DNA from: JBDREA01 sp043820265
GTDB lineage: Archaea > Altiarchaeota > Altiarchaeia > IMC4 > JBDREA01
DNA length: 61,524 bases
Reading direction: 5' to 3'
Assembly (NCBI GenBank): GCA_043820265.1
Contig: JBDREA010000097.1
Coordinates: 1-61,524 of the forward strand
In this document: one piece after another, positions 7,192-15,355 of the stretch
How positions within the stretch are numbered: position 1 is the first letter of the stretch
Layout of the letters: each line of letters begins with the position of its first letter
Translations under genes and position numbers: made by a program
Notes under the pieces: model-generated
What the model was told of the DNA's origin: nothing
Databases searched by the model: none
What the model saw: only the letters and a program-made list of their open reading frames with translations

Positions 7192-7380
7192 ATGCCTGTA
7201 ATAGAAGTAAAACTCTGGGACGGCCGCACACCCGAACAAAAGGAAAAAGTCATCGCAGTCGTCACCGACGCCATCTGCGAATCGATTGGATGCCCCCGCG
7301 AACACGTCCACGTCATCATCCACGACGTGAAAAAAGAGAATTGGGGGATAGGCGGAAAACAAGCAAGCAAAATCCAATAA
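7192..7380 (+). CDS. 4-oxalocrotonate tautomerase family protein
   Basis: The 62-residue protein begins M-PVIEVKLWDGRTPEQKEKV, so removal of Met exposes the catalytic Pro1 of the tautomerase superfamily. The short beta-alpha-beta fold, the CPREHVHVIIHDVKKENWGIGGKQAS stretch and the length (60-65 aa) fit the 4-OT subgroup. It would act as a hexamer on keto-enol substrates; the true substrate is unknown because no aromatic degradation genes are nearby. I take ATG 7192, not the in-frame ATG at 7165 inside pckA, because Pro must follow the start. It trails pckA by 11 nt. Confidence 0.85.
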   Translation: MPVIEVKLWDGRTPEQKEKVIAVVTDAICESIGCPREHVHVIIHDVKKENWGIGGKQASKIQ

Positions 7381-7399
7381 ACCACCACCTTAAACGCAC

Positions 7400-7433
7400 T
7401 ATTTATCCTAGTTCTTCCCTGATAATTAATGCT
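7400..7433 (+). promoter_or_regulatory. Shared-type promoter of the sigma-like gene
   Basis: TATTTAT at 7400-7406 and CTTCCCTG at 7414-7421 have the same spacing (14 nt start to start) and the same distance to ATG (34 and 20 nt) as the promoters at 31006, 31896, 55476, 56680, 57714 and 59980. This is the weakest match in the second element (5 of 8 to TTTCCTAT). Confidence 0.55.
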
Positions 7434-10400
7434 ATGGCGAGGGGAAAGGTGGTATCTGGGGGCCAAAGACTAGTTCAAAAACCCCCAATATTAGATTTTA
7501 CTGAACTTGATTCACTTCTTAAGACCGCGGGACCTCAAGTCCAAGAAAATGTTTCTGGCTGGATAGATTTTCTAGAGGTAGGAGGCTACCAAGGTAGCAG
7601 ATTGTCCAGATCGATCGGGAGGGCTCTATCCTCCTACGATCAATTTTATATGGCCCACTTTCTCTCAAAAATGGGTTTTGGAGCTCCGAGAATTGCACCT
7701 ATTGTAGGATTACGGAAGGCGGATAGTGTTAGCCAATATTTAGAAAGGGAAATTCCTCTAAAGTATTCGGGTGCATCTATCGCAAGAGGTGAGAGTAATA
7801 GGGATGCTGCTCCCATACCATTCGTTGAGTCAGAGGAATTTGCTTATCTTCTAGGAGCATATTTAGGTCAGAAAAATAGACCAGGAAATCCTCGGTGCAT
7901 CTCCTTCGTTTCTGATTCGGCCAAAGTGTTGCATAGGATTTCCAGTACATGCAGGCATTTATTTGATGATAACCGAGAAGAACCAGTCGAACCTGTTACA
8001 TCTGATGATGGAAAACCGACTGGTTTTCATAGATTTTTCTACTATTCTAACGAATTGACACAATACCTCAGAAGCATAACTGATGGTAAAAAACGTCTTC
8101 CATGGGAGCATCTTCAGTCCAAAGCAGAAAAGATCGCGTTCCTGCAAGGATTCTTTGATGTTTCAGGTCACGTTTATACTGGAAAACATGCAAAAACAGA
8201 CAGACCACTCACCGTAGGACTCCGTAGTGAAAAACCTAATAGTCAAATACCGATGCTAGAGGATGTTCAAGCGTTATTATACGATTTAGACATATTTTCT
8301 CTTGTCGCCCCCTACCCAAACGATCGTTGTCGGTTGAAGATTGGTCTAAGAGAGGATGCTAAACGACTTGTTGATATAGGGGTTTTTACGGATGTAGAAA
8401 GGTTAGGGAAGTTACAGGTTGCGATTTCTGCGGGGGAAGAAGCTCCCTCAATTATAGGGATTCACTTGATGGATACCCTACGGAAAAAACGCGGTATTGC
8501 GCTCAAAGAGAAAATGGCATCTCGCCCCGATCACAGATCGATTGGATTTTTCCACAGAAACGTAGCTCCAATACCTGCACTAGCTCAGAGGGCAGCCAAG
8601 ATAGATTTAGATGAACTTAAGAGGAGATATATTGTTCTTGGAGGAGCAATGGGTATTGTTGAGCTTCGTTTGAATCCACAGTTGATTCTTCTTTCCCCTC
8701 AGGAATTCGAGCAGAGGTTTGGGGAAGAAGTGGAAATAAAGGCGAAAGCAGAGGAGAAAATAACTCCAATAATACAATCGGGTTCACCAGCAACTGAAGC
8801 CATGAAAGCTCTTGAGCTTTTATCTGAGTACCGTGCTGAAGGCAAAAGCCTTGAAAATGGCAGCGAAGACGAAAAAACACTTTTTACTGGCCTTCGAAGC
8901 CTTAATCCAGAAACACACCAGGGTGAATGGGGACGCCTTCTGAACTTCCTAGCTCATCAAAAACAGGGATTGGTTAAACGAACTTCTAAGGCATTCAAGA
9001 ATACTGGAATAGAAGAAGATGATCTAATCCAAATGGGAAATGTTGGATTAACCAGGGCATTATTGAAATACACTCCAGGGAGCGGAGCGTCATTTGACTC
9101 ATATGCGCATTGGTTCATCTATGGCGGCGTCATTGATGAATTAAGGATAACTGGGCGTTCCTCTGATCCAGTTAAGCTATCCAGGAAGCTGTTTAAGGAT
9201 ATGGGTAAGGTGGATACTGCAATCAGTCAACTCGAGCAGGAGTCGGGTGTGTATCCGACAACTGAAAAGATCGCACAGAGAGCAGGATTAAATCCTGATA
9301 AAGTGATGGAAATCAAACAACTTTGGACCACAGACCTTGAACTTGACAGGCTTGTAGACGATGGAGAACATGAGAGTACTCGCCAACTACCTGCCCTTGA
9401 TGGCCTAGCTGATTTCCGGACTCCGGATCGAGTAACAGAGACCAGGGAGAAAATGCAGATTCTTCAAGCACAGATAGCCGATCTTCCAGCCGAAGAAGGT
9501 TTTGTATTGAAGTTGAGAGAAGGTATCGGCACAAAAAATCACAGAAAGTACACAAACGATGAGATAGGTTCTGCATTAGGGGTTGATGATACTCGAGTCT
9601 CCCAGATCTATTCAAACGCTATTGATAAGCTAAAGAAAATCAATTATTCTTCTCGGGAAGCTCGCCAAGCCAAAGTTAGTAACTCTGATGTCGTCCTCTT
9701 CGAGGAGCTTGGCTGGACTCCCAGGAAACCTTTTTTCGACAGCCTTTGTCATGTACCTCATGATTGGCTGAGAGAAGCGATCACTGACATCCGCAAAAAT
9801 AATATTACGTTACCACCAAACATAGCTAAGGTTTTATTTATCCTGTTTCCTCTTGATCCAGTTCAGGAACAAACCAAGGACTTCCCACCTGAAATCATTT
9901 CTAATCTGCCTCGAAGTGAAAGAGTCATCTATAAACTACGCAATGGGATTGGAACTGAAAATGGATGGCGTTATTCGGCTGAAGGCATCGGCCTTATGTT
10001 CGGATTCTCCCCTGATCGTGTTAGAGACATGGAAAGGAAGGCTCTGACTACTCTTGAGGCACGAAAGGTAGATGCTAATACTGTAAGATCCGGAAGACGG
10101 TTGAAGCCCAATTATGCTCACATGGATAATGCAGACGTTTTTATCGCTGAACAGCTACATATCACATTTCAGGATCCAAGATTCACAGAGCTTGAGGAAC
10201 TCGGGGAGAAACTTCTTCGAGGAGAAGTTGCTAGACTTCATGATAAGAGGATCTCCTCAACTTCAGATATGATTGACCTACTCTTAAAGCATCCTCAAAT
10301 ACATCGAAACCGAGATTATAAGGCGAGAGTAGTGTCTCTAATCCCATTAAAGCAAGGACTTATATGGAAGCTTATGAATGGAATCGGGACTAGTGGGGGG

Positions 10401-10487
10401 AGATACACTCTAAGCAGATTAGTAAATGAGTTCAACCTTTCTCCAGGTTACGTAACACCTATGCTACAAAAAGCAGAAAAAACCTAG
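7434..10487 (+). CDS. LAGLIDADG / sigma-70 fusion protein with repeated region 4
   Basis: The 1017-residue frame has no close relative that I recognise. Residues 130-330 carry two LAGLIDADG-type helices, FAYLLGAYLGQ (136-146) and IAFLQGFFDVS (234-244), as in homing endonucleases and WhiA. Residues 500-735 read as a sigma-70 factor: region 2 (EEDDLIQMGNVGLTRALLKY, then SFDSYAHWFIYGGVIDELR), region 3 (575-640, GVYPTTEKIAQRAGL) and region 4 (682-735, LPAEEGFVLKLREGIGT to DDTRVSQIYSNAIDKLKK). Region-4-like HTH units recur at 824-875 (LRNGIGT, SPDRVRDMERKAL) and 968-1015 (LMNGIGT, SPGYVTPMLQKAE). The layout past region 1 is FliA/SigB-like. ATG 7434 follows a TATTTAT box; an upstream ATG at 7290 lies inside the tautomerase gene. 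The frame stops at TAG 10485 just after an A6 run, and coding continues in the -1 frame. A sigma factor has no standard place in archaeal transcription, so the role is open. Confidence 0.85.
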   Translation: MARGKVVSGGQRLVQKPPILDFTELDSLLKTAGPQVQENVSGWIDFLEVGGYQGSRLSRSIGRALSSYDQFYMAHFLSKMGFGAPRIAPIVGLRKADSVSQYLEREIPLKYSGASIARGESNRDAAPIPFVESEEFAYLLGAYLGQKNRPGNPRCISFVSDSAKVLHRISSTCRHLFDDNREEPVEPVTSDDGKPTGFHRFFYYSNELTQYLRSITDGKKRLPWEHLQSKAEKIAFLQGFFDVSGHVYTGKHAKTDRPLTVGLRSEKPNSQIPMLEDVQALLYDLDIFSLVAPYPNDRCRLKIGLREDAKRLVDIGVFTDVERLGKLQVAISAGEEAPSIIGIHLMDTLRKKRGIALKEKMASRPDHRSIGFFHRNVAPIPALAQRAAKIDLDELKRRYIVLGGAMGIVELRLNPQLILLSPQEFEQRFGEEVEIKAKAEEKITPIIQSGSPATEAMKALELLSEYRAEGKSLENGSEDEKTLFTGLRSLNPETHQGEWGRLLNFLAHQKQGLVKRTSKAFKNTGIEEDDLIQMGNVGLTRALLKYTPGSGASFDSYAHWFIYGGVIDELRITGRSSDPVKLSRKLFKDMGKVDTAISQLEQESGVYPTTEKIAQRAGLNPDKVMEIKQLWTTDLELDRLVDDGEHESTRQLPALDGLADFRTPDRVTETREKMQILQAQIADLPAEEGFVLKLREGIGTKNHRKYTNDEIGSALGVDDTRVSQIYSNAIDKLKKINYSSREARQAKVSNSDVVLFEELGWTPRKPFFDSLCHVPHDWLREAITDIRKNNITLPPNIAKVLFILFPLDPVQEQTKDFPPEIISNLPRSERVIYKLRNGIGTENGWRYSAEGIGLMFGFSPDRVRDMERKALTTLEARKVDANTVRSGRRLKPNYAHMDNADVFIAEQLHITFQDPRFTELEELGEKLLRGEVARLHDKRISSTSDMIDLLLKHPQIHRNRDYKARVVSLIPLKQGLIWKLMNGIGTSGGRYTLSRLVNEFNLSPGYVTPMLQKAEKT

Positions 10488-10723
10488 CTGAACACCTACG
10501 TATTAAAACACCAGTAGGTGACTTAGCAACCAACAATAGCGACGTTTGCGCCGTAGAAGAACTTAGACTAAAACCAAGCGATCCTCGGATTAAACCTTTA
10601 TCTACTCTACCCGAGGCTACTATGCGAAAAAAAATAGCCGAACTTCGGAACCAAAAAAAATCCAATCCAGAAATCATTTCAGAGCTTGTTGCACTCGCTA
10701 CTTGGGATCAGAATTGTTTTTAA
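10484..10723 (+). other. -1 frame continuation of the sigma-like protein
   Basis: In the -1 frame after the A6 run (10477-10482) about 79 codons are open to TAA at 10721-10723. They start KNLAEHLRIKT, which completes the third region-4 helix, and include TNNSDVCAVEELRLKPSDPR. That segment resembles the linkers after the first two repeats (SNSDVVLFEELGWTPRKP and MDNADVFIAEQLHITFQDPR). The homology shows that this was, or is, part of the same protein. A 7-bp hairpin CACCTAC/GTAGGTG (10493-10499/10514-10520) starts 10 nt after the A run. A programmed -1 shift, a null mutation or an assembly error could explain it. Confidence 0.7.
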
Positions 10724-10764
10724 GAACTCTCTTTTTTCTAAGCGATCAAGATAACTGATTATAT

Positions 10765-11244
10765 TCATCTTTCTTTCAGCACGACTGACGTTTCCACTTG
10801 TCTTTCTGGTATCTTCCAGTATTTTCTTAGTAGCCTTTCTTTTTCACTGTGGGATACGACTTTGAATCCGTGTTTTTCGTAGAATTTTATCGCCCAAGAT
10901 GCGTCAGCCCAGGTTCCGATCAGGAGAGGTTTGTTCGTTTTTTTTCTGAGGTGGGTGAGCAACTCACTTCCTATTCCTCTTTTTTGTTTTTCCTTTAGGA
11001 CGTAAGCGTGTCGAATTAATGTGATGTCTTTAAGTTCCTGGATGCCCATCACACCCACAAGAACTCCATTATCCTCTGATCCCCAAAACACAACGCCAGC
11101 ATCGATCTCTCCTCGCAATTCTTCTTTAGGCATATATGGTTCATGCCAGCAGTCAGCGGGGATGACGCACTTGTAAGCGAAGGCTGCCTCATTTATTATC
11201 TCAAAGACAGCATCGAAGTCGTCGGAAGTGCATTGGGTGATCAT
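10765..11244 (-). CDS. GNAT-family N-acetyltransferase
   Basis: The 159-residue protein has the GNAT fold. Strand 4 and the acetyl-CoA loop appear as IRHAYVLKEKQKRGIGSELLTHL (about residues 77-99), with the Q-K-R-G-I-G form of the R/Q-x-x-G-x-G/A motif. The C-terminal motif B contains WADASWAIKFYEKHGF, typical of the family. It transfers acetyl from acetyl-CoA to an unknown amine. It is the last gene of a minus-strand run (AMP phosphorylase, lipoprotein, GNAT) with 5-6-nt gaps, so it is probably co-transcribed. No substrate can be inferred. Confidence 0.88.
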   Translation of the reverse strand: MITQCTSDDFDAVFEIINEAAFAYKCVIPADCWHEPYMPKEELRGEIDAGVVFWGSEDNGVLVGVMGIQELKDITLIRHAYVLKEKQKRGIGSELLTHLRKKTNKPLLIGTWADASWAIKFYEKHGFKVVSHSEKERLLRKYWKIPERQVETSVVLKER

Positions 11245-11250
11245 GTTTCC

Positions 11251-11856
11251 TCAAGTTTCCACTTTTTTATAGTAGCATCTTTCATTGGTTTTTGGGACCT
11301 TGCTTTTTTCTGGAACCTCGCATTTGGATCCCCACTCATACACCTTCCAGTTGGTACCCGGGACCTGGTTGCACTCCTCTTCTATGAGTCCTTCGTTTTT
11401 TGATTTCCACAATCCCCTCAACTTTTCGCAGTAGTCTTTTTGGGAGATGCATCCTTCAACTTCGTCGAAGATTAGGTGGCCAAGGGTCTTTCTGTCATAG
11501 GATTCATGGTATTTACAGTTGCAATTTTCCTTGAAGATCCAATCTCCGCCGGTGTCCCTGCAAAGCAAGACTGATTTTTTGACCTTCTCGATTTCAGCCC
11601 TCCTCTTGTTTATCATATCTGAGTACTTGGGGTCGATAGTTGAGCAGCCGTTGAACTGGATGTCCTCACAAAAATCGCAGCTTGGACCGTAAGCAGATTG
11701 ACAAATCTCTTTTAAAAAGCATTCTGTTTCGTCAAGATTGGAACAATCGTCTTTATGGATTAGAGCGGTGTTTTTTTCGATGCAACCCGACATGAGAATT
11801 ACTATAAGAAGCACTCCGATGCAGATAACTAATATGGGCTTTTTTTCCTTGGCCAC
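11251..11856 (-). CDS. Cysteine-rich predicted lipoprotein
   Basis: The 201-residue protein starts with a short basic stretch (MAKEKK), a hydrophobic helix and the lipobox-like LMSGC at about residues 21-25, so it is probably exported and anchored by a lipid-modified Cys. The mature part has about 15 cysteines (for example CDFCEDIQFNGC and ENCNCKYH), which suggests several disulfides outside the cell. The family is not recognised. It lies 5 nt downstream of the AMP phosphorylase gene and 6 nt upstream of the GNAT gene on the same strand. Confidence 0.75.
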   Translation of the reverse strand: MAKEKKPILVICIGVLLIVILMSGCIEKNTALIHKDDCSNLDETECFLKEICQSAYGPSCDFCEDIQFNGCSTIDPKYSDMINKRRAEIEKVKKSVLLCRDTGGDWIFKENCNCKYHESYDRKTLGHLIFDEVEGCISQKDYCEKLRGLWKSKNEGLIEEECNQVPGTNWKVYEWGSKCEVPEKSKVPKTNERCYYKKVET

Positions 11857-11861
11857 TTTCC

Positions 11862-13367
11862 CTATTCAGTGACTTCTTTCAGTATTACTCCGCCTACTCG
11901 AACTGGATTCAATTCTTTATTGAATCGGATTGCTTCGGTTAGCTTGTGTTCGTTTTCAGAGTAGATGGTGAAGAGGGGTTGGTTTTCTTCTACTTCGTCT
12001 CCGACTCTGACGTGAAGGTAGACTCCTGCGCCCTGGTCTTTGGGTGCTCCTGCGTTTCTTGCCACCTTTGATATCTTCTTGTTGTCGATGTGTCTTACGG
12101 TACCTTTTATCGGGGACTTGATGATGTGTGTTTTGTCTCCGATTGGTATGTCTTCAGCGGTCACTTGTGGGTCTCCGCCTTGGGCAGCGATTATTTCCTT
12201 CATCTTCTCGTAGGCTTTACCGGATTTAAGGATCTCTTCGGCCATCTTTCGGCCCTCCTTTTTCGGCACCTTGCCTGATAGCTCAAAGAGTATTCCTGCG
12301 AGGTCAAGAGACTTGTTTATCAAATCGACCGGCCCTTTGTTTTGAAGGGCCAAAAGCACATCTCGCGCTTCGAGGGCTGGGCCGATCCCCGAACCGATTG
12401 GCGCGCTTCCGTCGGTTATCAGGCATTCCACGGACATATCCAGCCTTTTACCTAACTCGATGAATTTGTGGGCTAGGGAAGTTGCTTCTGTCATGTCTGC
12501 GATCTTTGCCCCCTCGCCTACGGGGATGTCTATGACGACGTAGTCTGATCCGACGCTCTTCTTTTTTGCCATCACAGATGCGAGGACCTGTCCTTCGGGG
12601 TCGATCGACAAAGGATATTCTACTTGAATAATTCTGTCGTCTGCGGGCGCCAGATTGACTGCTCCCCCCCAGATAATGCAGCCGTTTGTTTTTTTCACTA
12701 TTTTTCTCAGCTCGTCGATTGAGAATTCGACGGGTGCCAGGACCTCCATTGTGTCTGATGTGCCTGCTGGTGACGTGATCGCTCTTGAGCTGGTCTTCGG
12801 CATCGTGTATCCAGCAGCGGCAAGTATTGGAACCACTATCATTGTCGTACGGTTTCCCGCCACTCCTCCGATACAGTGTTTGTCGACGATATCGGTTCCG
12901 AAGTCTATCTGTTGTCCAGTCTCGACCATGGCTTTGGTCAAAGCCACGGTTTCGTCCATGTCGTAGCCGTTTATGAAAGCCGAGGTTATGTAGGCTGTCA
13001 GCTCCACATCGCTTAGGTTGTTGTCGACGACGTCTTGGATTATCGTTCTGATCTCACTGGATTCGAGCTTTTTCCCCTCCATTTTTTTCCGAATGTATCT
13101 TATGGATTGGGGTTGGTTTGTAACGGTTATATCGACTTCGTCTCCTTCCTTTACATTCAACGCTTTTATCAGGTCCTCAAAGAGAGCTATTTCTCCTTCT
13201 TCGACGAACGTTGTGGTCGAGTCTGTTATGGCTGTGGCAATCGATTTTCCTGCATTGATCTTGATCCTGTCCGATACGTGTATTCCGAGCTCCTTCATGT
13301 CCTCTAAGCTCAAGACAGCAACTAGCTTTCCGGTCTCAACTGCAATGACTTTTACCTTACGTTTCAT
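11862..13367 (-). CDS. deoA: AMP phosphorylase (thymidine phosphorylase family)
   Basis: The 501-residue protein fits archaeal AMP phosphorylase (EC 2.4.2.57): an extra N-terminal beta domain (MKRKVKVIAVETGKLVAVL), then the thymidine phosphorylase core with the phosphate-binding stretch DKHCIGGVAGNRTT and the active-site region KTSSRAITSPAGTSDTMEVL. It converts AMP + phosphate to ribose-1,5-bisphosphate + adenine, the first step of the pathway through ribose-1,5-bisphosphate isomerase to type III RuBisCO; those partner genes are not in this window. I start at ATG 13367 because it matches the family N-terminus and a TTTATTA box lies about 30 nt upstream; the frame is open to 13418. Confidence 0.92.
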   Translation of the reverse strand: MKRKVKVIAVETGKLVAVLSLEDMKELGIHVSDRIKINAGKSIATAITDSTTTFVEEGEIALFEDLIKALNVKEGDEVDITVTNQPQSIRYIRKKMEGKKLESSEIRTIIQDVVDNNLSDVELTAYITSAFINGYDMDETVALTKAMVETGQQIDFGTDIVDKHCIGGVAGNRTTMIVVPILAAAGYTMPKTSSRAITSPAGTSDTMEVLAPVEFSIDELRKIVKKTNGCIIWGGAVNLAPADDRIIQVEYPLSIDPEGQVLASVMAKKKSVGSDYVVIDIPVGEGAKIADMTEATSLAHKFIELGKRLDMSVECLITDGSAPIGSGIGPALEARDVLLALQNKGPVDLINKSLDLAGILFELSGKVPKKEGRKMAEEILKSGKAYEKMKEIIAAQGGDPQVTAEDIPIGDKTHIIKSPIKGTVRHIDNKKISKVARNAGAPKDQGAGVYLHVRVGDEVEENQPLFTIYSENEHKLTEAIRFNKELNPVRVGGVILKEVTE

Positions 13368-13434
13368 TTTATCGAAATCAAATTTATCCAATAATAAAGG
13401 GATGCCTGTACTACACATTCAGGTTTTATTTTTT

Positions 13435-14442
13435 TTAGTACTGCATCATTCCCCCTAGGAAGTAGTCTAAGATAAAGCCACCTAAAAAGAATAGGCTTAA
13501 GGCGATAATAACAAGTATTGGGAAGAATTTAAATCCGTCTCTTTCTTCACCTTTCATTATCAAGCCCATGACCATTGCACCGAAAAATGACGAGGCGATG
13601 AGGGAACCTATGGAGTACAACCTGATGAATTCCGGGGTTATCTGCATTTTTGTTATTGAGATCGGCATGGCTCCTGATCCTTCTCCTCCTGCGGGCATGT
13701 CAGCAGCGATTGTGTTCATCATGCCCCCCATCAGGTTCACGAGGAAGGATGACATGGCATAAAGCGCCGGGGCTCCAATGCCAATCGCTATGAAGATGAA
13801 GAACACATACATCAGTACGGATGCGGAGATCTCTTTTTGGATCATTTGTTGATCTCTTAGGTCGTCTGCGGTCTGGTCGAGGAGATCAGCCAGTTTTCCG
13901 CCTGAATTGATGCTTTGGATTATGAGGTCCATGGTTCGCTCGAGGTTCGTTGATCTAACGTTTTTTCCGGTTTTTTGCAGTGCTTCGGTCAAGCTTCTAC
14001 CAGCCATTGCCTCTTTTCCTATTCTTTTTATCTCCAAGCTGAAGTAACCGAATTCTGGCCTTGCCGCAAGAAGAAGTGCTTTGTCTGTCGTCAGTCCTGC
14101 TCTGATGTTTGAGCTCATCAGTTGCAGGGCGTCTGGCAGGGCAGTTTCGACTTCTCTGGCCTTGGAGTCGGCAGATAATAGCACAAGCATGTAGATGAGT
14201 CCTTCGAACAATACGAAAAAGACGAGGATTCCGATCAATAGATTGATTGGTCCCCAAATGTTGATGAGGTCATAGGCTTCAATAAGGGATCCCATTATGA
14301 ATCCGAAAAATAATCCTAAAAGAAGCATTGAACCCATGAATGTGTCTGGGGGGGTTTGAATCCTAGAGAACCTCAGTAACTGGCGGTACTTTATTCTTGT
14401 ACCGCGGGGGAGAACCTTCACGATTGGATTGAATACATTCAT
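13435..14442 (-). CDS. TadC/FlaJ-like type IV pilus membrane platform protein (second)
   Basis: The 335-residue polytopic protein has a GspF/T2SSF domain: a cytoplasmic helical bundle around residues 100-200 (LPDALQLMSSNIRAGLTTDKALLL, then GRSLTEALQKTGKNVRSTNL) between paired membrane segments near 35-80 and further segments at 210-335. It would anchor the pilus ATPase and work on pilin extrusion. It is a paralogue of the gene just upstream (14450), as is usual in archaeal two-TadC (TadB/TadC-like) systems. It follows that gene by 7 nt and is the last member of the pilus operon. Confidence 0.88.
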   Translation of the reverse strand: MNVFNPIVKVLPRGTRIKYRQLLRFSRIQTPPDTFMGSMLLLGLFFGFIMGSLIEAYDLINIWGPINLLIGILVFFVLFEGLIYMLVLLSADSKAREVETALPDALQLMSSNIRAGLTTDKALLLAARPEFGYFSLEIKRIGKEAMAGRSLTEALQKTGKNVRSTNLERTMDLIIQSINSGGKLADLLDQTADDLRDQQMIQKEISASVLMYVFFIFIAIGIGAPALYAMSSFLVNLMGGMMNTIAADMPAGGEGSGAMPISITKMQITPEFIRLYSIGSLIASSFFGAMVMGLIMKGEERDGFKFFPILVIIALSLFFLGGFILDYFLGGMMQY

Positions 14443-14449
14443 CTTTTTT

Positions 14450-15355
14450 TTAGTTACCTATTAGATTTGGTCTTTTGGATTTTATTATTCCCATGAATAT
14501 GAATTGCATGATGGCTGTTCCTCCAAAGAGCATGTAGTATGTCTGCTCTCTTCCAATGGCTTCCATTCCTGGGAAAGTTGAGAGGATGATGAGCATTGTT
14601 ATCCCAAGTGACGGCAGGATAACTGCAACCATCATATACATCATCGCTAGGGGATTGAGTATGCTCTTGTATCTCCTTATCTCGATTAGCTGTTCTTTGG
14701 AGAGGCTTGATATGACGTTTGCGATGTTGTCTCCGACGTCTGATCCGCTTTTTAGGCTGTTTACGAGCTGCCAGATTGCGCGTCTAAAATAAAGCGAGGG
14801 ATTCCTGTTGGCGAGTTCCTCGAGAGCGTTGACTACTGGTTCGCCGGCATTGACCTTTTCTATTACTGTTTTGAATTCCCCTGTTATTGGTCCGTAGTCT
14901 CCTGTCGAAAGAGATGCTAGGGAATTGAAGACTGGTACGCCTGATCTAATCTGTACTAACACGGTTCTTAATGCGAATAGCAGGTTTCTTTCAAGATATT
15001 TTACTCTTTTATTGACAAGGGATTTTGGATACATCAAAAGGTAGGCGAACATCCCGAATCCCACTATTCCTCCGAAGATGGGTCCTATGACGGGGTGTTC
15101 TCCCCCACCAACTAAGATGACGTAATATATGGGTATCGTGACCAGTATGAACATGAATATCCCCATGAAAAAGGCTATTGCAATGTAATCCCTGGAATTT
15201 ATCTTGTATTCGTCTGTGAGGCCTGATTGTTTTAGAAGGGAGTCTACGTTGGGAAAGAGCCTGAGAAAAAATGACCCTATTCCCCTGAATATATGGGATG
15301 CCGAGCGAATGCCCGGTGAGGCTAGGAATTTAAGCTTCTGTTTTCTTTCTATCAT
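14450..15355 (-). CDS. TadB/FlaJ-like type IV pilus membrane platform protein (first)
   Basis: The 301-residue protein has a T2SSF domain: two membrane helices at about residues 53-105, a cytoplasmic bundle (ALRTVLVQIRSGVPVFNSLASLS, then AGEPVVNALEELANRNPS) and C-terminal membrane helices (MMYMMVAVILPSLG). It is a paralogue of the next gene. Its start overlaps the end of the ATPase gene by 26 nt, so translation is probably coupled. The ATPase and two platform proteins together are the core of an archaeal type IV pilus or Tad-like machine. Confidence 0.88.
   Translation of the reverse strand: MIERKQKLKFLASPGIRSASHIFRGIGSFFLRLFPNVDSLLKQSGLTDEYKINSRDYIAIAFFMGIFMFILVTIPIYYVILVGGGEHPVIGPIFGGIVGFGMFAYLLMYPKSLVNKRVKYLERNLLFALRTVLVQIRSGVPVFNSLASLSTGDYGPITGEFKTVIEKVNAGEPVVNALEELANRNPSLYFRRAIWQLVNSLKSGSDVGDNIANVISSLSKEQLIEIRRYKSILNPLAMMYMMVAVILPSLGITMLIILSTFPGMEAIGREQTYYMLFGGTAIMQFIFMGIIKSKRPNLIGN

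Noticed and set aside
7290..7433. Longer N-terminus for the sigma-like protein
   Set aside because: The extension lies in the tautomerase gene in another frame, and the TATTTAT box at 7400 would be inside the coding region; ATG 7434 fits the promoter.
10430..10487. TAG 10485 as the natural end of the sigma-like protein
   Set aside because: The third region-4 helix would be cut, and the -1 frame continues the repeat homology.
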